From the NCBI GenBank assembly GCA_900472575.1, contig UCIV01000003.1:225230-289229 (forward strand): a stretch of DNA of 64,000 nucleotides. Direction: 5' to 3'. Under the pieces are notes generated by a model. The model was not told the DNA's origin, ran no database searches, and was given only the letters and a program-made list of their open reading frames with translations. Within the stretch, counting starts at the first letter, position 1. Every line of letters begins with the position of its first letter. Position numbers and translations under genes: made by a program. Of this stretch, positions 33,499-42,380 are shown one piece after another. The stretch comes from Hyphomicrobiales bacterium. GTDB lineage: Bacteria > Pseudomonadota > Alphaproteobacteria > Rhizobiales > Rhizobiaceae.

Positions 33499-34671
33499 AT
33501 GGCAATCGAAGGAAAACAGGAAGATACGCGCGAGCCGCGGATCCGGCTCGGCATGGTGGGCGGTGGTTCGGGCGCCTTTATCGGTGCCGTGCATCGCATG
33601 GCGGCGCGGCTGGATGATCAGTTCGAGCTCGTCGCGGGAGCGTTGTCGTCGACGCCGGAAAAGGCGTTGGTCTCGGGGCGGGAACTCGGGCTCGATGCGT
33701 CGCGCACCTATGGTTCCTACAAGGACATGGCGATCCGTGAAGCGCGCTTGAAGGATGGTATCGAAGCGGTGTCGATCGTCACGCCCAATCATGTGCATTT
33801 CGAAGCTGCCCGCGAGTTTCTGAAGCGCGGCATTCATGTCATCTGCGACAAGCCGCTGACCTCCAATCTGGCTGACGCCAAGAAGCTGAAGAAGCTTGCC
33901 GACGAAAGCGATGCGCTGTTCATCCTGACGCATAACTATACCGGTTATCCGATGGTGCGGCAGGCGCGCGAGATGATCGCCAATGGCGATCTCGGCAAGC
34001 TGCGCGTGGTGCAGGTCGAATATGCGCAGGATTGGCTGACCGAGGCTGCCGAACAGACCGGTGCAAAACAGGCGGTGTGGCGTACGGACCCGGCGCAATC
34101 CGGTGCCGGAGGTTCGACAGGCGATATCGGCACGCATGCCTATAATCTCGCCTCCTTCGTCACCGGGCTGACACTGGAGAGCCTTGCGGCTGATCTGGAC
34201 AGTTTCGTGCCGGGCCGGAGATTGGATGACAATGCGCATGTGATGCTGCGTTTTGCCGAAGGCGCGAAGGGCATGCTCTGGTGCAGTCAGGTGGCGCCAG
34301 GCAACGAGAACGGGCTGAAGCTGCGCGTCTATGGCGAAAAGGGTGGGCTGGAATGGGCGCAGGAGAACCCGAATTATCTCTGGTTCACGCCATTCGGTGA
34401 CCAGAAACGGTTGATCACCCGCAATGGCGCGGGAGCAGGGGCCGCGGCGGGGCGCGTCTCGCGCATCCCGTCGGGTCATCCCGAAGGCTATCTGGAAGCT
34501 TTCGCAACGATCTACACGGAGGCCGCGCGTGCCATCCATGCGAAGAAGAAGGGTACGAAGCTCGACAAGGCGGTGATCTATCCGACCGTGGATGACGGGG
34601 TGAAGGGTGTCACTTTCGTTGAGGCCTGCGTTGCGTCTTCGAAACGGAACGGTGCCTGGGTCAAGCTCTGA
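33499..34671 (+). CDS. Gfo/Idh/MocA family oxidoreductase
   Basis: A 390-residue NAD(P)-dependent sugar dehydrogenase. The Rossmann motif is RLGMVGGGSGAFIGAVHRMA (GxGxxG-like), the catalytic-lysine segment is HVICDKPLTSNLADAKKL, and the second domain has GAGGSTGDIGTHAYNLASFV with the conserved D-x-x-x-H. Such enzymes oxidise or reduce inositol, glucose-type sugars or glycosides, often making 3-keto compounds. It is the last gene of the sugar operon and follows AAGGAG. It could supply the keto-sugar substrate for the TIM-barrel enzyme next to it. Confidence 0.92.
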   Translation: MAIEGKQEDTREPRIRLGMVGGGSGAFIGAVHRMAARLDDQFELVAGALSSTPEKALVSGRELGLDASRTYGSYKDMAIREARLKDGIEAVSIVTPNHVHFEAAREFLKRGIHVICDKPLTSNLADAKKLKKLADESDALFILTHNYTGYPMVRQAREMIANGDLGKLRVVQVEYAQDWLTEAAEQTGAKQAVWRTDPAQSGAGGSTGDIGTHAYNLASFVTGLTLESLAADLDSFVPGRRLDDNAHVMLRFAEGAKGMLWCSQVAPGNENGLKLRVYGEKGGLEWAQENPNYLWFTPFGDQKRLITRNGAGAGAAAGRVSRIPSGHPEGYLEAFATIYTEAARAIHAKKKGTKLDKAVIYPTVDDGVKGVTFVEACVASSKRNGAWVKL

Positions 34672-34840
34672 TCTCACTCTGTCTTGGGTGGCAGGATTTC
34701 GGTTCTGCCATTCGCCTTGCTTTGGTCGGTTTCAGCCGATAGATGACTGATCGTCAGCAATACCAACAGGATGTGTGCCGCAATGGATTTCATCTCGATC
34801 GCAACGCCGCTTTGCCTTGCAATCCAGGAAAATCACATCC

Positions 34841-36436
34841 ATGCCTGCTTCCATCACACTTTCCAATCTTACGTGGTCCACGCCTGACGGCCGCAACCTT
34901 TTCTCCAATGTCGATCTGAGTTTCTCAACTGAGCGCGCCGGGCTTGTCGGCCGCAATGGCGTCGGCAAAACGACTATCCTGAAGCTCATCGCCGGGCAGA
35001 TTCAGCCGCAGACCGGCTCTATTTCCGTTCATGGCAGCATCGGCATGATGCGCCAGAGCGTGCAGCTCGATGATGACCAGACGATCGCGGATCTCTTCGA
35101 CGCAACTGCCGATCTCGCGCTGCTGAAAAGGGCGGTTGCCGGTGACGCAACTATCGAGGAGATAGGTATCGTCGATTGGTTCGTCGAGGAACGTATTGCC
35201 TCCGCACTTTCCGGTGCCGGTCTCGATGTGAGGCCGGAGACTCATCTTTCATCCCTTTCCGGTGGGCAGCGCACTCGGGCGGGACTTGCCGCGCTCATTT
35301 TTCACAAGCCGGATTTTCTGCTGCTGGACGAGCCGACCAACAATCTCGACAGGGACGGGCGTAATGCCGTTATCGATCTTCTGTCGCGCTGGAGGGCCGG
35401 GGCGATCGTGGTCAGCCATGACCGTGAGCTTCTCGACGGCATGGATGCGATCATCGAACTGACGACGCTTGGGGCCAGGCGTTACGGCGGCAACTGGAGC
35501 CGGTTTCAGGAGCGCAGGGCGCTGGAACTGGCGGCTGCCGAACGTGATCTGGCAGGCGCGGAAAAGGCATTCGACGAGATCGCCCGCACTGCTCAGGTTC
35601 AGGCGGAACGCAAGGCGCGCGGGGATCGTGTCGGCAAGCGCAAGGCTGATCGGGGTGACATGCCGCGCATTGTGGCTGGCGGATTGAAGATGCAAAGCGA
35701 GGTCACCAGCGGCGAGAATGCCCGGCTGGCGGCGCGGCGCAAGCAGCAGGCATCGGAAGCGATAACGGAAGCGCGGCAGAGGATCGAAATCCTACAGCCG
35801 TTTTCGGCGCATATCGCTTCGGCCGGGCTTCCCGCGGCCAAGGTCGTATTGCGGCTCGATCATGTGAGCGTCGGTTATGGTGAGGGGACGCCCGTTCTGT
35901 CGGACATCTCTTTCGATCTGGTGGGGCCGGAGCGGGTCGCAATCGTAGGTTCCAACGGTTCAGGCAAGACGACGCTGATCCGGGCAGTAACGGGTGCGAT
36001 CGTGCCATCGGAGGGCACCGTGTCCATCTTCACGGATTATGCATTGCTTGATCAGACCGTAAGCCTGCTCGAGGCGGGAACGACGATCCGGGACAATTTC
36101 CGTCGTCTCAACCCGGCTGCCGATGAGAATACGTGTCGGGCAGCCTTGGCGCGCTTCATGTTCCGCGCCGATGCCGCCTTGCAGCCGGTGTCAACGCTTT
36201 CCGGCGGGCAGATGCTGAGGGCGGGGCTGGCTTGTGTGCTCGGCGGGAGAAATCCGCCGCCATTGCTCATTCTGGATGAGCCGACCAACCACCTGGATCT
36301 CGATTCGATCGCCACGGTGGAGCGCGGACTTTCGGCTTATGACGGGGCGCTTCTGGTCATCAGCCATGACGAAGTGTTTCTGGATGCGATTGGCATCACG
36401 CGCAGGCTGGAATTGCCTGCGCGAACAAAAGGCTGA
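34841..36436 (+). CDS. ABC-F family ATPase
   Basis: A 531-residue soluble protein with two ATP-binding domains and no membrane part, typical of ABC-F translation factors acting on the ribosomal E site. Domain 1: GRNGVGKTT, LSGGQRTRAGLAAL, FLLLDEPTNNLD. Domain 2: GSNGSGKTT, LSGGQMLRAGLACVL, LLILDEPTNHLD. The linker (about residues 230-320) is basic and helical (QAERKARGDRVGKRKADRGD). Start at 34841 by homology to usual ABC-F starts; the open frame extends upstream to 34775. It follows the sugar operon by 170 bp but is unrelated. Subtype and any antibiotic role are not evident. Confidence 0.92.
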   Translation: MPASITLSNLTWSTPDGRNLFSNVDLSFSTERAGLVGRNGVGKTTILKLIAGQIQPQTGSISVHGSIGMMRQSVQLDDDQTIADLFDATADLALLKRAVAGDATIEEIGIVDWFVEERIASALSGAGLDVRPETHLSSLSGGQRTRAGLAALIFHKPDFLLLDEPTNNLDRDGRNAVIDLLSRWRAGAIVVSHDRELLDGMDAIIELTTLGARRYGGNWSRFQERRALELAAAERDLAGAEKAFDEIARTAQVQAERKARGDRVGKRKADRGDMPRIVAGGLKMQSEVTSGENARLAARRKQQASEAITEARQRIEILQPFSAHIASAGLPAAKVVLRLDHVSVGYGEGTPVLSDISFDLVGPERVAIVGSNGSGKTTLIRAVTGAIVPSEGTVSIFTDYALLDQTVSLLEAGTTIRDNFRRLNPAADENTCRAALARFMFRADAALQPVSTLSGGQMLRAGLACVLGGRNPPPLLILDEPTNHLDLDSIATVERGLSAYDGALLVISHDEVFLDAIGITRRLELPARTKG

Positions 36437-36455
36437 GGGGGTGCCTCAGCCTTTT
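36427..36455. terminator. bidirectional rho-independent terminator
   Basis: AAAAGGCTGAGG, loop GGGTG, CCTCAGCCTTTT: a 12-bp stem overlapping the ABC-F stop codon and placed before the convergent DoxX gene stop at 36464. Confidence 0.9.
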
Positions 36456-36463
36456 CGACGTTC

Positions 36464-36853
36464 TTACTTGCTCTTCATCTTGGCATCGACGCTGACCGGG
36501 CCGGGACCGGCGGCGAAGATATAGAGGAAGATGAAGCAGAACAGGATGGCCGCTACGCCGCCGTTTTGCGCCGGATAGATGCCGCGCGGAAAATGGCCGA
36601 TGAAATAGGCGAAGGCCATCAGGCCGGAAAGGACGAAGGCTGCATAACGCGTCTTGAAGCCGATGAGTACGCATAAGCCGAGCACCAGTTCCAGCATGCC
36701 GGCGATCCAGGACATCGAACCTATCGGCGGCACGCTCTGGGCAGCCGGGAAATGCAGGATCTTCTGGGTGCCGTAGCTGAACAGGACCAATGCCGAAATG
36801 GCACGGAGCAGGCTCAGGAAATACGGCTGGGAGCGGTCGAGGTTTTGCAACAT
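36464..36853 (-). CDS. DoxX family membrane protein
   Basis: A 129-residue inner-membrane protein with four helices, started at 36853 (MLQNLDRSQPYF) behind GGAAA. Typical DoxX features are LLRAISALVLFSYGTQKILHFP in helix 1, GSMSWIAGMLELVLGLCVLIGFKTRYAAFVL in the middle and FAYFIGHFPRGIYPAQNGG before the last helix. Members are linked to quinone or redox maintenance, but the precise role is open. It is monocistronic. Confidence 0.88.
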   Translation of the reverse strand: MLQNLDRSQPYFLSLLRAISALVLFSYGTQKILHFPAAQSVPPIGSMSWIAGMLELVLGLCVLIGFKTRYAAFVLSGLMAFAYFIGHFPRGIYPAQNGGVAAILFCFIFLYIFAAGPGPVSVDAKMKSK

Positions 36854-36950
36854 GGGTGTTTCCATTTGATTCGAATGGAACGCTTCATCCTTCGCCAAAT
36901 ATTGCAGCGCAACACAACTCGCTTAAAATCGTCGTGATCTGTCTGAATTT

Positions 36951-37883
36951 TCAACGAAACATCGATCCCAGCCGAAGGACGAGCTTGCGGTCGAAGAGAT
37001 TGGGCTTGTCGTACATCCAGGTCAGCGCCTCGGTCGTCGACCACGCCTTCTTGTAGGGACGCACGGTGGTCAGCGCGTCGAAGACATCGCAGACGGTACT
37101 GATACGGACGGCGGTGCCGATCTGTTCGGCCTGCAGGCCAAGCGGATAACCGCTGCCGTCAAGTGCTTCGTGATGCAGGCGGCAGACATCGAGGATGAGA
37201 TCCGAAACGCCACCGAGCTTCTTCATGTGGCGGTAGCCGATCTCGGGATGGTTGCGGATCACCCGTTTTTCGGCGGCGTTCAGTTCGCCCGGCTTGTTGA
37301 GAATGGCATTGGGGATAAGCAGCTTGCCGAGATCATGCAAAATACCGGCGCGGCCGATCTCATCGACCAGGGCTTCGTCGAATTCCAGCAATACCGCCAT
37401 CTGCGCCATCAGGCCGGCAACGGAAACCGAGTGGAGATAGGTGCCCTTGTCCTTAGTCTTCAAACGGGTGACCTGCATGAACAGATCGGGAGCCGCTTCG
37501 ACTGCCCGGCGCGCCGAGGCCGCAGATTGGGTGATCTGCTCCATATCGACCCTGGCGGACACCATGCCCGTCACGCCCTGGCGCATGGTCGTGATGGCAT
37601 CGTCGAGCGCCTTGTCGGTCTCCGTTGCCGGTGACTTGTCGAGAGAGGCGAGTTTCGCGTAACGCGGCGGCGCACGTTCCAAGAGGGCTGTGGCGTCGAT
37701 GCGGCTTTTCTGGCGGCTGACGAGGATGTCGGTGGCGGAAGAGTGGAGGATAGCCCGCACATCCTCTTCGGAGTCTAGCATGAACCTTCGCCGGGAGAAT
37801 TCACTGCTCGGGCATTCGACCGATTCTATAAACAGGCCGGGCTGGACAAGATTTTTCGGTAATCGAAGTATCACGCCACTCAA
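36951..37883 (-). CDS. HD-GYP domain cyclic di-GMP phosphodiesterase
   Basis: A 310-residue protein. An N-terminal DUF3391-like region (ILRLPKNLVQPGLFIESVECP, SRRRFMLDSEEDVRAI) precedes an HD-GYP domain with GILHDLGKLLIPNAILNKPG (HD), NHPEIGYRHMKKLGG, CRLHHEALDGSGYPLGLQ (HHE and GYP) and ISTVCDVFDALTTVRPYKKA. All key metal residues appear intact, so it is probably active in degrading c-di-GMP. It has no membrane segment. Monocistronic, with a long untranslated gap (237 bp) upstream. Confidence 0.93.
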   Translation of the reverse strand: MSGVILRLPKNLVQPGLFIESVECPSSEFSRRRFMLDSEEDVRAILHSSATDILVSRQKSRIDATALLERAPPRYAKLASLDKSPATETDKALDDAITTMRQGVTGMVSARVDMEQITQSAASARRAVEAAPDLFMQVTRLKTKDKGTYLHSVSVAGLMAQMAVLLEFDEALVDEIGRAGILHDLGKLLIPNAILNKPGELNAAEKRVIRNHPEIGYRHMKKLGGVSDLILDVCRLHHEALDGSGYPLGLQAEQIGTAVRISTVCDVFDALTTVRPYKKAWSTTEALTWMYDKPNLFDRKLVLRLGSMFR

Positions 37884-38083
37884 TTCCTCGAATTGTGAGG
37901 ATATTTGGCGCTATCGAGAATGAATAAATCACCTATTTGGGTGACGCCGCGGCTTTATTTTTCGTCGTGTCGCGAATTTTTGTGCAGAAACGGCGGTGAT
38001 CCTGCGACTCCGCGTGCAGTTTTCATTCCAAGGTTTCGCTTCTCGTGGAGTTTAAACTCCAGATGGTGCGGAAGAAATGAAAA

Positions 38084-38111
38084 GGCTCCGCCATCGATCG
38101 ATGGCGGAGCC
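38084..38111 (-). terminator. perfect 28-bp palindromic terminator of the dehydrogenase operon
   Basis: GGCTCCGCCATCGA and its exact complement TCGATGGCGGAGCC meet without a gap; on the minus strand the stem is followed by TTTTCATTT. It lies 10 bp beyond the cytochrome gene stop. Confidence 0.85.
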
Positions 38112-38120
38112 GAGTGTTTG

Positions 38121-39440
38121 TTAATGCGCTGCGAGATTGCGGACGGCCTTTACCTCAGCAGCCGAGACGCTCGGTGCCTTGTTGTGCCAGCCTTCACGCA
38201 GGAAGGTGGCAAGCGTTGCGACCTCTTCGTCCGACAGGCGGTTATCGTAACCCTGCATGCGCAGCTTCATCGGGCGGTCAGCCGTCGAGGGCAGTTCTGC
38301 GCCGTGGAGGATGACGCTGATCAGGCCTTTCGGCGACTTGGCGGTGACGAGCGAGTTGCCGTCCAGTTCCGGGAAGGTCTCGCCGGCACCCTTGCCGTTG
38401 ACGATGTGGCAGGCCGCGCAGTTGTCGAGATAGAGGCGGGGGCCGAGCGGCATATCGGGCTTGGCGTCCGTCAGTAGCTTTTCCGTCTCGGTGATCTCGG
38501 GCTTTGCGGCCGCGGCCGACGCATTTGCTGGAGCCGTGCCGATCTTCTTGAGGTAGGCGGCGATCGCCATGTTGTCCTCATGCGTGAGATACTGCAGCGA
38601 GTCACGCACGACCAGCATCATTTCGCCGGTTGCCGAGGAATGAGCGTTGCGGGCAGTCGCCAGATAGGCAGCGGTCTGCTCGGTGGTCCATTTCTGCGGG
38701 CCGCTATCGGGACCACGAAGGTCAGGCGCGGTGTAACCGTCGATCTCGCCACCGGAGAGGAAGGCCTTCGACGTGTCGTCGATACCATCCTGCGCCATGA
38801 ACAGGTTGCGCGGGCTGTGGCAGGCGGCGCAGTGGCCAGCACCTTCCACGAGATATTTTCCGCGGTTGAACTGCTCGTCCGCGCCCTGAACCGGCTTGAA
38901 ACCGGCCGGATAACTGGCAGCGAGCCAGTTCCAGGCGCGCAGGCCGAAACGCATGTTGAACGGGAAGGCGAGCCTGGTTTCCTCGACCTTGTTGGAGACC
39001 GGTTCGACCTGATGCATGAAGTAGTCGTAGAGGGCGACAATGTCCTCTTCCGACATCTTGCGGTAGTTCTCATACGGCATGGCCGGGTAGAGATGCGTAC
39101 CGTTCGGGGTCACGCCATCGTAAAGGGCCGCGCGGAAATCCGCGAGCGACCAGTTGCCGATGCCGGTTTCCTTGTCCGGGGTGATGTTGGTGGTCCAGAT
39201 CGTGCCCATCGGGCTCTGGATGGCACGACCGCCCGCAAAAGGCTTGCCGCCTTCGTTGGTGTGACAGGCCATGCAGTCGCCTGCACGCATGACATATTCC
39301 CCCTGACCTTCCGCCGGCTTGAAGTCGGCAGCAAGCTGGGTGACCGGGCCAGTACGCTGCACCGGTACGAAAATGAAGGCGAGAAGAGCAATGATGCCCA
39401 GAACGACGAGGGTGCCGAGAACGCGAATGAGTTTCTTCAT
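38121..39440 (-). CDS. triheme cytochrome c subunit of a gluconate 2-dehydrogenase-type complex
   Basis: A 439-residue exported cytochrome started at 39440 (MKKLIRVLGTL) behind GAGGAGAG. One N-terminal helix anchors or exports it. Three heme-binding CXXCH motifs are visible: CMACHTNEGG (residue about 55), CAACHSPRN (about 205) and CAACHIVNG (about 345). This is the electron-transfer subunit of membrane-bound flavoprotein-cytochrome dehydrogenases, passing electrons to ubiquinone. It is the last gene of a three-gene operon with the GMC flavoprotein and the Tat-exported small subunit. A perfect palindrome terminator follows. Confidence 0.92.
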   Translation of the reverse strand: MKKLIRVLGTLVVLGIIALLAFIFVPVQRTGPVTQLAADFKPAEGQGEYVMRAGDCMACHTNEGGKPFAGGRAIQSPMGTIWTTNITPDKETGIGNWSLADFRAALYDGVTPNGTHLYPAMPYENYRKMSEEDIVALYDYFMHQVEPVSNKVEETRLAFPFNMRFGLRAWNWLAASYPAGFKPVQGADEQFNRGKYLVEGAGHCAACHSPRNLFMAQDGIDDTSKAFLSGGEIDGYTAPDLRGPDSGPQKWTTEQTAAYLATARNAHSSATGEMMLVVRDSLQYLTHEDNMAIAAYLKKIGTAPANASAAAAKPEITETEKLLTDAKPDMPLGPRLYLDNCAACHIVNGKGAGETFPELDGNSLVTAKSPKGLISVILHGAELPSTADRPMKLRMQGYDNRLSDEEVATLATFLREGWHNKAPSVSAAEVKAVRNLAAH

Positions 39441-39451
39441 GGGTTCTCTCC

Positions 39452-41221
39452 TCACACCAGCGGACGCGGATTGGGCAGGTAATCTTTACGGATGGCGTTG
39501 ACGGCCCAATAGGCCAGACCACCGACCATGCCGGTCGGGTTGTACTGCGTGTTCTGCGGGAAGGTGTTGGCACCCATGACGAACAGGTTATGACAATCCC
39601 AGGACTGCAGGTAACGGTTCAGAACCGAGGTCTTCGGATCGTCGCCGGTCACCGTGCCGCCGGTGTTGTGGGTGGTCTGGTAAGGACGGACGTCGAACAT
39701 GGCGCCTTCCTTCTTGAAACCCTCCTGCAGCGTCGTCGGGTTCATCGACTTGGCGACCGGTTCCATCTTCTGCTTCATGAACTGCGTCTGGCGGATTTCG
39801 TTCGGATGCCAGTTGTAGGTCATGCGCAGCATCGGACGGCCGTGGCGGTCCTTGTAGGTCGGGTCGAGATCGAGATAGTGGCCGCGATAGGACATGACGG
39901 AGCCGTGGGCACCGATGTTCATCGCATGGCCGTACCACTCGCCGATGCCCTTCTTCCAGCCTGCGCCCCAGCTCGGAGTGCCCGCCGGCAGCGGCATCGT
40001 GTGGCCCGGCTGACCATTGGTTTGGCCGGCACGCCAGTAGGCGCCGCCGACAAAACCTTCCTTGGCGAAGTCGATATTGTCGATACCGAAATCGTCGATG
40101 CAGAAGCCGTTGGCGCCGGTGCCGATGAAGGGGTTGAAGTTTTCGTCCTTGAAGAACAGCGTGTAACCGCCGGTGATCTGGTAGGCGTAGTTACGGCCGA
40201 CGACACCTTCATTGGTGTTGGGGTCGTAAGGCTGGCCGATACCCGAAACGAGCATCAGGTGGACGTTGTTGAGCGCGAACGCCGTCAGGATGACCAGATC
40301 GGCCGGCTGGAAGACTTCCTCACCGGTCTTGTGGTCGAAATAGGTGACGCCGGTGACGGTCTTGCCGTCGGCGGCCTTTTCGACGCGCAGTACTTCCGAA
40401 TTGACGCGGTATTCGAAATTCTTCTTGCGCTTCAGGGCGTCGATGATCGCCGTCTGCGGCGAAGACTTCGAATAGTTGTAGCAGCCGTAGCGCTCGCAGA
40501 AACCACAGTGGTTGCACGGGCCCATCTGCATGTTGTATTCGTTCTTGTAGTCCTTGGAGGCAATGCCGCCCGGCGACGGGAACGGATGGTAACCGGCAGC
40601 CTTGGCAGCGTCGCGGAATTTGACGCCATCCCAGGTCGAAGGCATGGCCGGCATCGGGTATTCGTCGGAGCGCGGTGCCTCGAACGGGTTGCCGCCCTCG
40701 ACGATCTTGCCGTTGATATTGCCGGCCGTGCCGGAAATGCCGGCGACCTTCTCGAAGCGGTCGAAATGCGGCTCCAGTTCCTCATAGGTCATTGGATAGT
40801 CCTGGATCGTCATGTCTTCCGTCATGACGTCTGCGCCGAATTTTTCGGTCACATAGGACTTGAGGCGATATTCCGACTGCATCGGACGCCAGTTGAGGCC
40901 GTTCCAGTGGGTGCCTGCACCACCGACGCCGGTGCCGAGCAGGAAAGTGCCGAGGCTGCGGTAAGGCAGAGCCTCCTCATCCAGCGAACGGCGGATGGTG
41001 ACCGTGGTGTTGGCAGGCTTTTCCATCATGCCGTAACGGATGCCGTATTTCAGCTCGTCGATCATGTTCGGATACTGGAAGTCCGGAACGGTCGCCTGAT
41101 CGTGGCCGCGTTCCAGCGCCAGAACCTCGAGGCCTTCATTGGCAAGCTCGATGCCCATGATCGCGCCTGTCCAGCCGAAGCCGACGAGAACGACGTCTTT
41201 TTTCTTTTCTGTCCGTGCCAT
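39452..41221 (-). CDS. GMC-type FAD subunit of a gluconate 2-dehydrogenase-type complex
   Basis: A 589-residue flavoprotein, close to the usual length of gluconate 2-dehydrogenase large subunits. FAD-binding is VVLVGFGWTGAIMGIELANE near the N-terminus and GTGVGGAGTHWNGLNWRP further on; four cysteines in GPCNHCGFCERYGCYNYSKS are notable and could bind a cluster. The C-terminal catalytic region has QTTHNTGGTVTG and NPTGMVGGLAYWAVNAI. It has no signal peptide and would be exported by riding with the Tat-bearing small subunit. Possible substrates are gluconate, other polyols, or glucosides (glucoside 3-dehydrogenase uses the same subunit plan). Confidence 0.9.
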   Translation of the reverse strand: MARTEKKKDVVLVGFGWTGAIMGIELANEGLEVLALERGHDQATVPDFQYPNMIDELKYGIRYGMMEKPANTTVTIRRSLDEEALPYRSLGTFLLGTGVGGAGTHWNGLNWRPMQSEYRLKSYVTEKFGADVMTEDMTIQDYPMTYEELEPHFDRFEKVAGISGTAGNINGKIVEGGNPFEAPRSDEYPMPAMPSTWDGVKFRDAAKAAGYHPFPSPGGIASKDYKNEYNMQMGPCNHCGFCERYGCYNYSKSSPQTAIIDALKRKKNFEYRVNSEVLRVEKAADGKTVTGVTYFDHKTGEEVFQPADLVILTAFALNNVHLMLVSGIGQPYDPNTNEGVVGRNYAYQITGGYTLFFKDENFNPFIGTGANGFCIDDFGIDNIDFAKEGFVGGAYWRAGQTNGQPGHTMPLPAGTPSWGAGWKKGIGEWYGHAMNIGAHGSVMSYRGHYLDLDPTYKDRHGRPMLRMTYNWHPNEIRQTQFMKQKMEPVAKSMNPTTLQEGFKKEGAMFDVRPYQTTHNTGGTVTGDDPKTSVLNRYLQSWDCHNLFVMGANTFPQNTQYNPTGMVGGLAYWAVNAIRKDYLPNPRPLV

Positions 41222-41226
41222 GGTGC

Positions 41227-41928
41227 TTAACCCCTTTCGCCGGAAATGGAGACGGGGCCGAGCGGATATTTCACGTTATGCTTGCCGACCCATTCCTTGT
41301 AGGAGCCGCGGGCACCCGGGAAGCCGATATATTTCCACGCCGCCATGCCATGGTTGCCGCCGTACATCGGGTCGGAGAAATAACCTTCCTTGGTGTTGGC
41401 AAGCAGGATGCCGAAAAATTCGCGCAGTTCCGGCTTGATCTTCATCTCGTCCTTCTGGAGCGAGGTGAGAGCCTTGTCCTGGGTTTCCGCATCCAGTTCG
41501 GCAAAAATCTTGCCGTGGGTGGTCTTGCACCACTCGTCGAAGAGCGGGATTGCCTGCTGGTAGATTTCCAGCGGGGCAAGTGGCGTCTGCCAGCCACGCA
41601 GCGGGCTTGCCGCCGGCTCGTAAGGGCCGACCATGTACCAATCGGAAGCCTTGCCGTAATCGCCGGCGAGCTGCTTGTCGATGAAGACGGGAACGCGTGT
41701 TTCGATCGCGCCGGGGCCATCGCCGTCCGACGGGATAAGTCTTGCTACCGCTGCCATGACGAAAACCCACTCACTGGGCTTGAGACAGTCCGGTTGGTAT
41801 TCTGTGAGGGCGACGGGTTCTGGTTTCTGTTCGGCCTTGGCCGGAACGGCGATACCGGCAATAGCGGCAGTCGCCGCCGAGGCTTTCAGGAAACCTCGAC
41901 GGGACGGCAGGCCCGGAATATCTCTCAT
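41227..41928 (-). CDS. gluconate 2-dehydrogenase subunit 3 family protein (Tat-exported small subunit)
   Basis: A 233-residue protein with a twin-arginine signal peptide: PSRRGFLKASAATAAIAGIA ending near VPAKA. The mature part has the family segments WVFVMAAVARLIPSDGDGPGA, IYQQAIPLFDEWCKTTHGK, and GYFSDPMYGGNHGMAAWKYIGFPGA, split here. It carries the cofactor-free small subunit and probably guides the folded flavoprotein through the Tat pore. It is the first gene of the operon, 5 bp before the flavoprotein start. Confidence 0.92.
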   Translation of the reverse strand: MRDIPGLPSRRGFLKASAATAAIAGIAVPAKAEQKPEPVALTEYQPDCLKPSEWVFVMAAVARLIPSDGDGPGAIETRVPVFIDKQLAGDYGKASDWYMVGPYEPAASPLRGWQTPLAPLEIYQQAIPLFDEWCKTTHGKIFAELDAETQDKALTSLQKDEMKIKPELREFFGILLANTKEGYFSDPMYGGNHGMAAWKYIGFPGARGSYKEWVGKHNVKYPLGPVSISGERG

Positions 41929-42380
41929 TGTTCACTCCTTCGTGGCTGAGGGGGACAGCCATTGAAATTCATGTGAGGCCTCCGAGACGGGAGAGCGTCA
42001 CTATGACACCCGCGCTCTATCGTCGCAGGATTGGAGGTTCAAGGATCGAAAGGCTAAACTTTGCCCGATTTTCGCCTGAATTGAGAATGTTTTTCTATGT
42101 ATGAATATTAATCGCTAAAATTGCATGTATTATTGATTGTATTTTGGAATTTTCCACCCATTTTGACGGCTAAATATCTATTTTTGCGTGTGTGTTGATA
42201 AGCATCTGCGAGTCTTTGGAGGCGGAGGTGAGCTACCTGCAGCTGTCCGTGCGGGTCTCCTTGCGCGGCATCGTTGCCCCTGCAAAGCGCCGCAATATCT
42301 GTTATTGAGGTCGGCGATATCGGGACGGGAGTTCTGATTTTCGTCATCCGACGCGCCATCATAAAGAGGACAGCCTGCTC
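41929..42380. other. 452-bp intergenic region between divergent genes
   Basis: The gap between the dehydrogenase operon and the beta-glucosidase is clearly more AT-rich than its surroundings at 42060-42200 (long T and A runs such as TTGATTGTATTTTGG). It must hold both divergent promoters. I see no convincing gene, strong palindrome or known riboswitch in it. Confidence 0.6.

Noticed and set aside
21403..34671. Genomic island or mobile element carrying the sugar genes
   Set aside because: No integrase, transposase, tRNA gene, attachment repeat or clear base-composition break is visible; the mosaic repeats are ordinary rhizobial intergenic elements.
39590..41230. 546-codon open frame antisense to the GMC flavoprotein gene
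   Set aside because: It is the complement of a clear coding sequence in a GC-rich genome, shows no family motif, and has no ribosome site. Similar long antisense frames at 11073-12230, 8030-9490 and 3484-4350 were dropped for the same reason.
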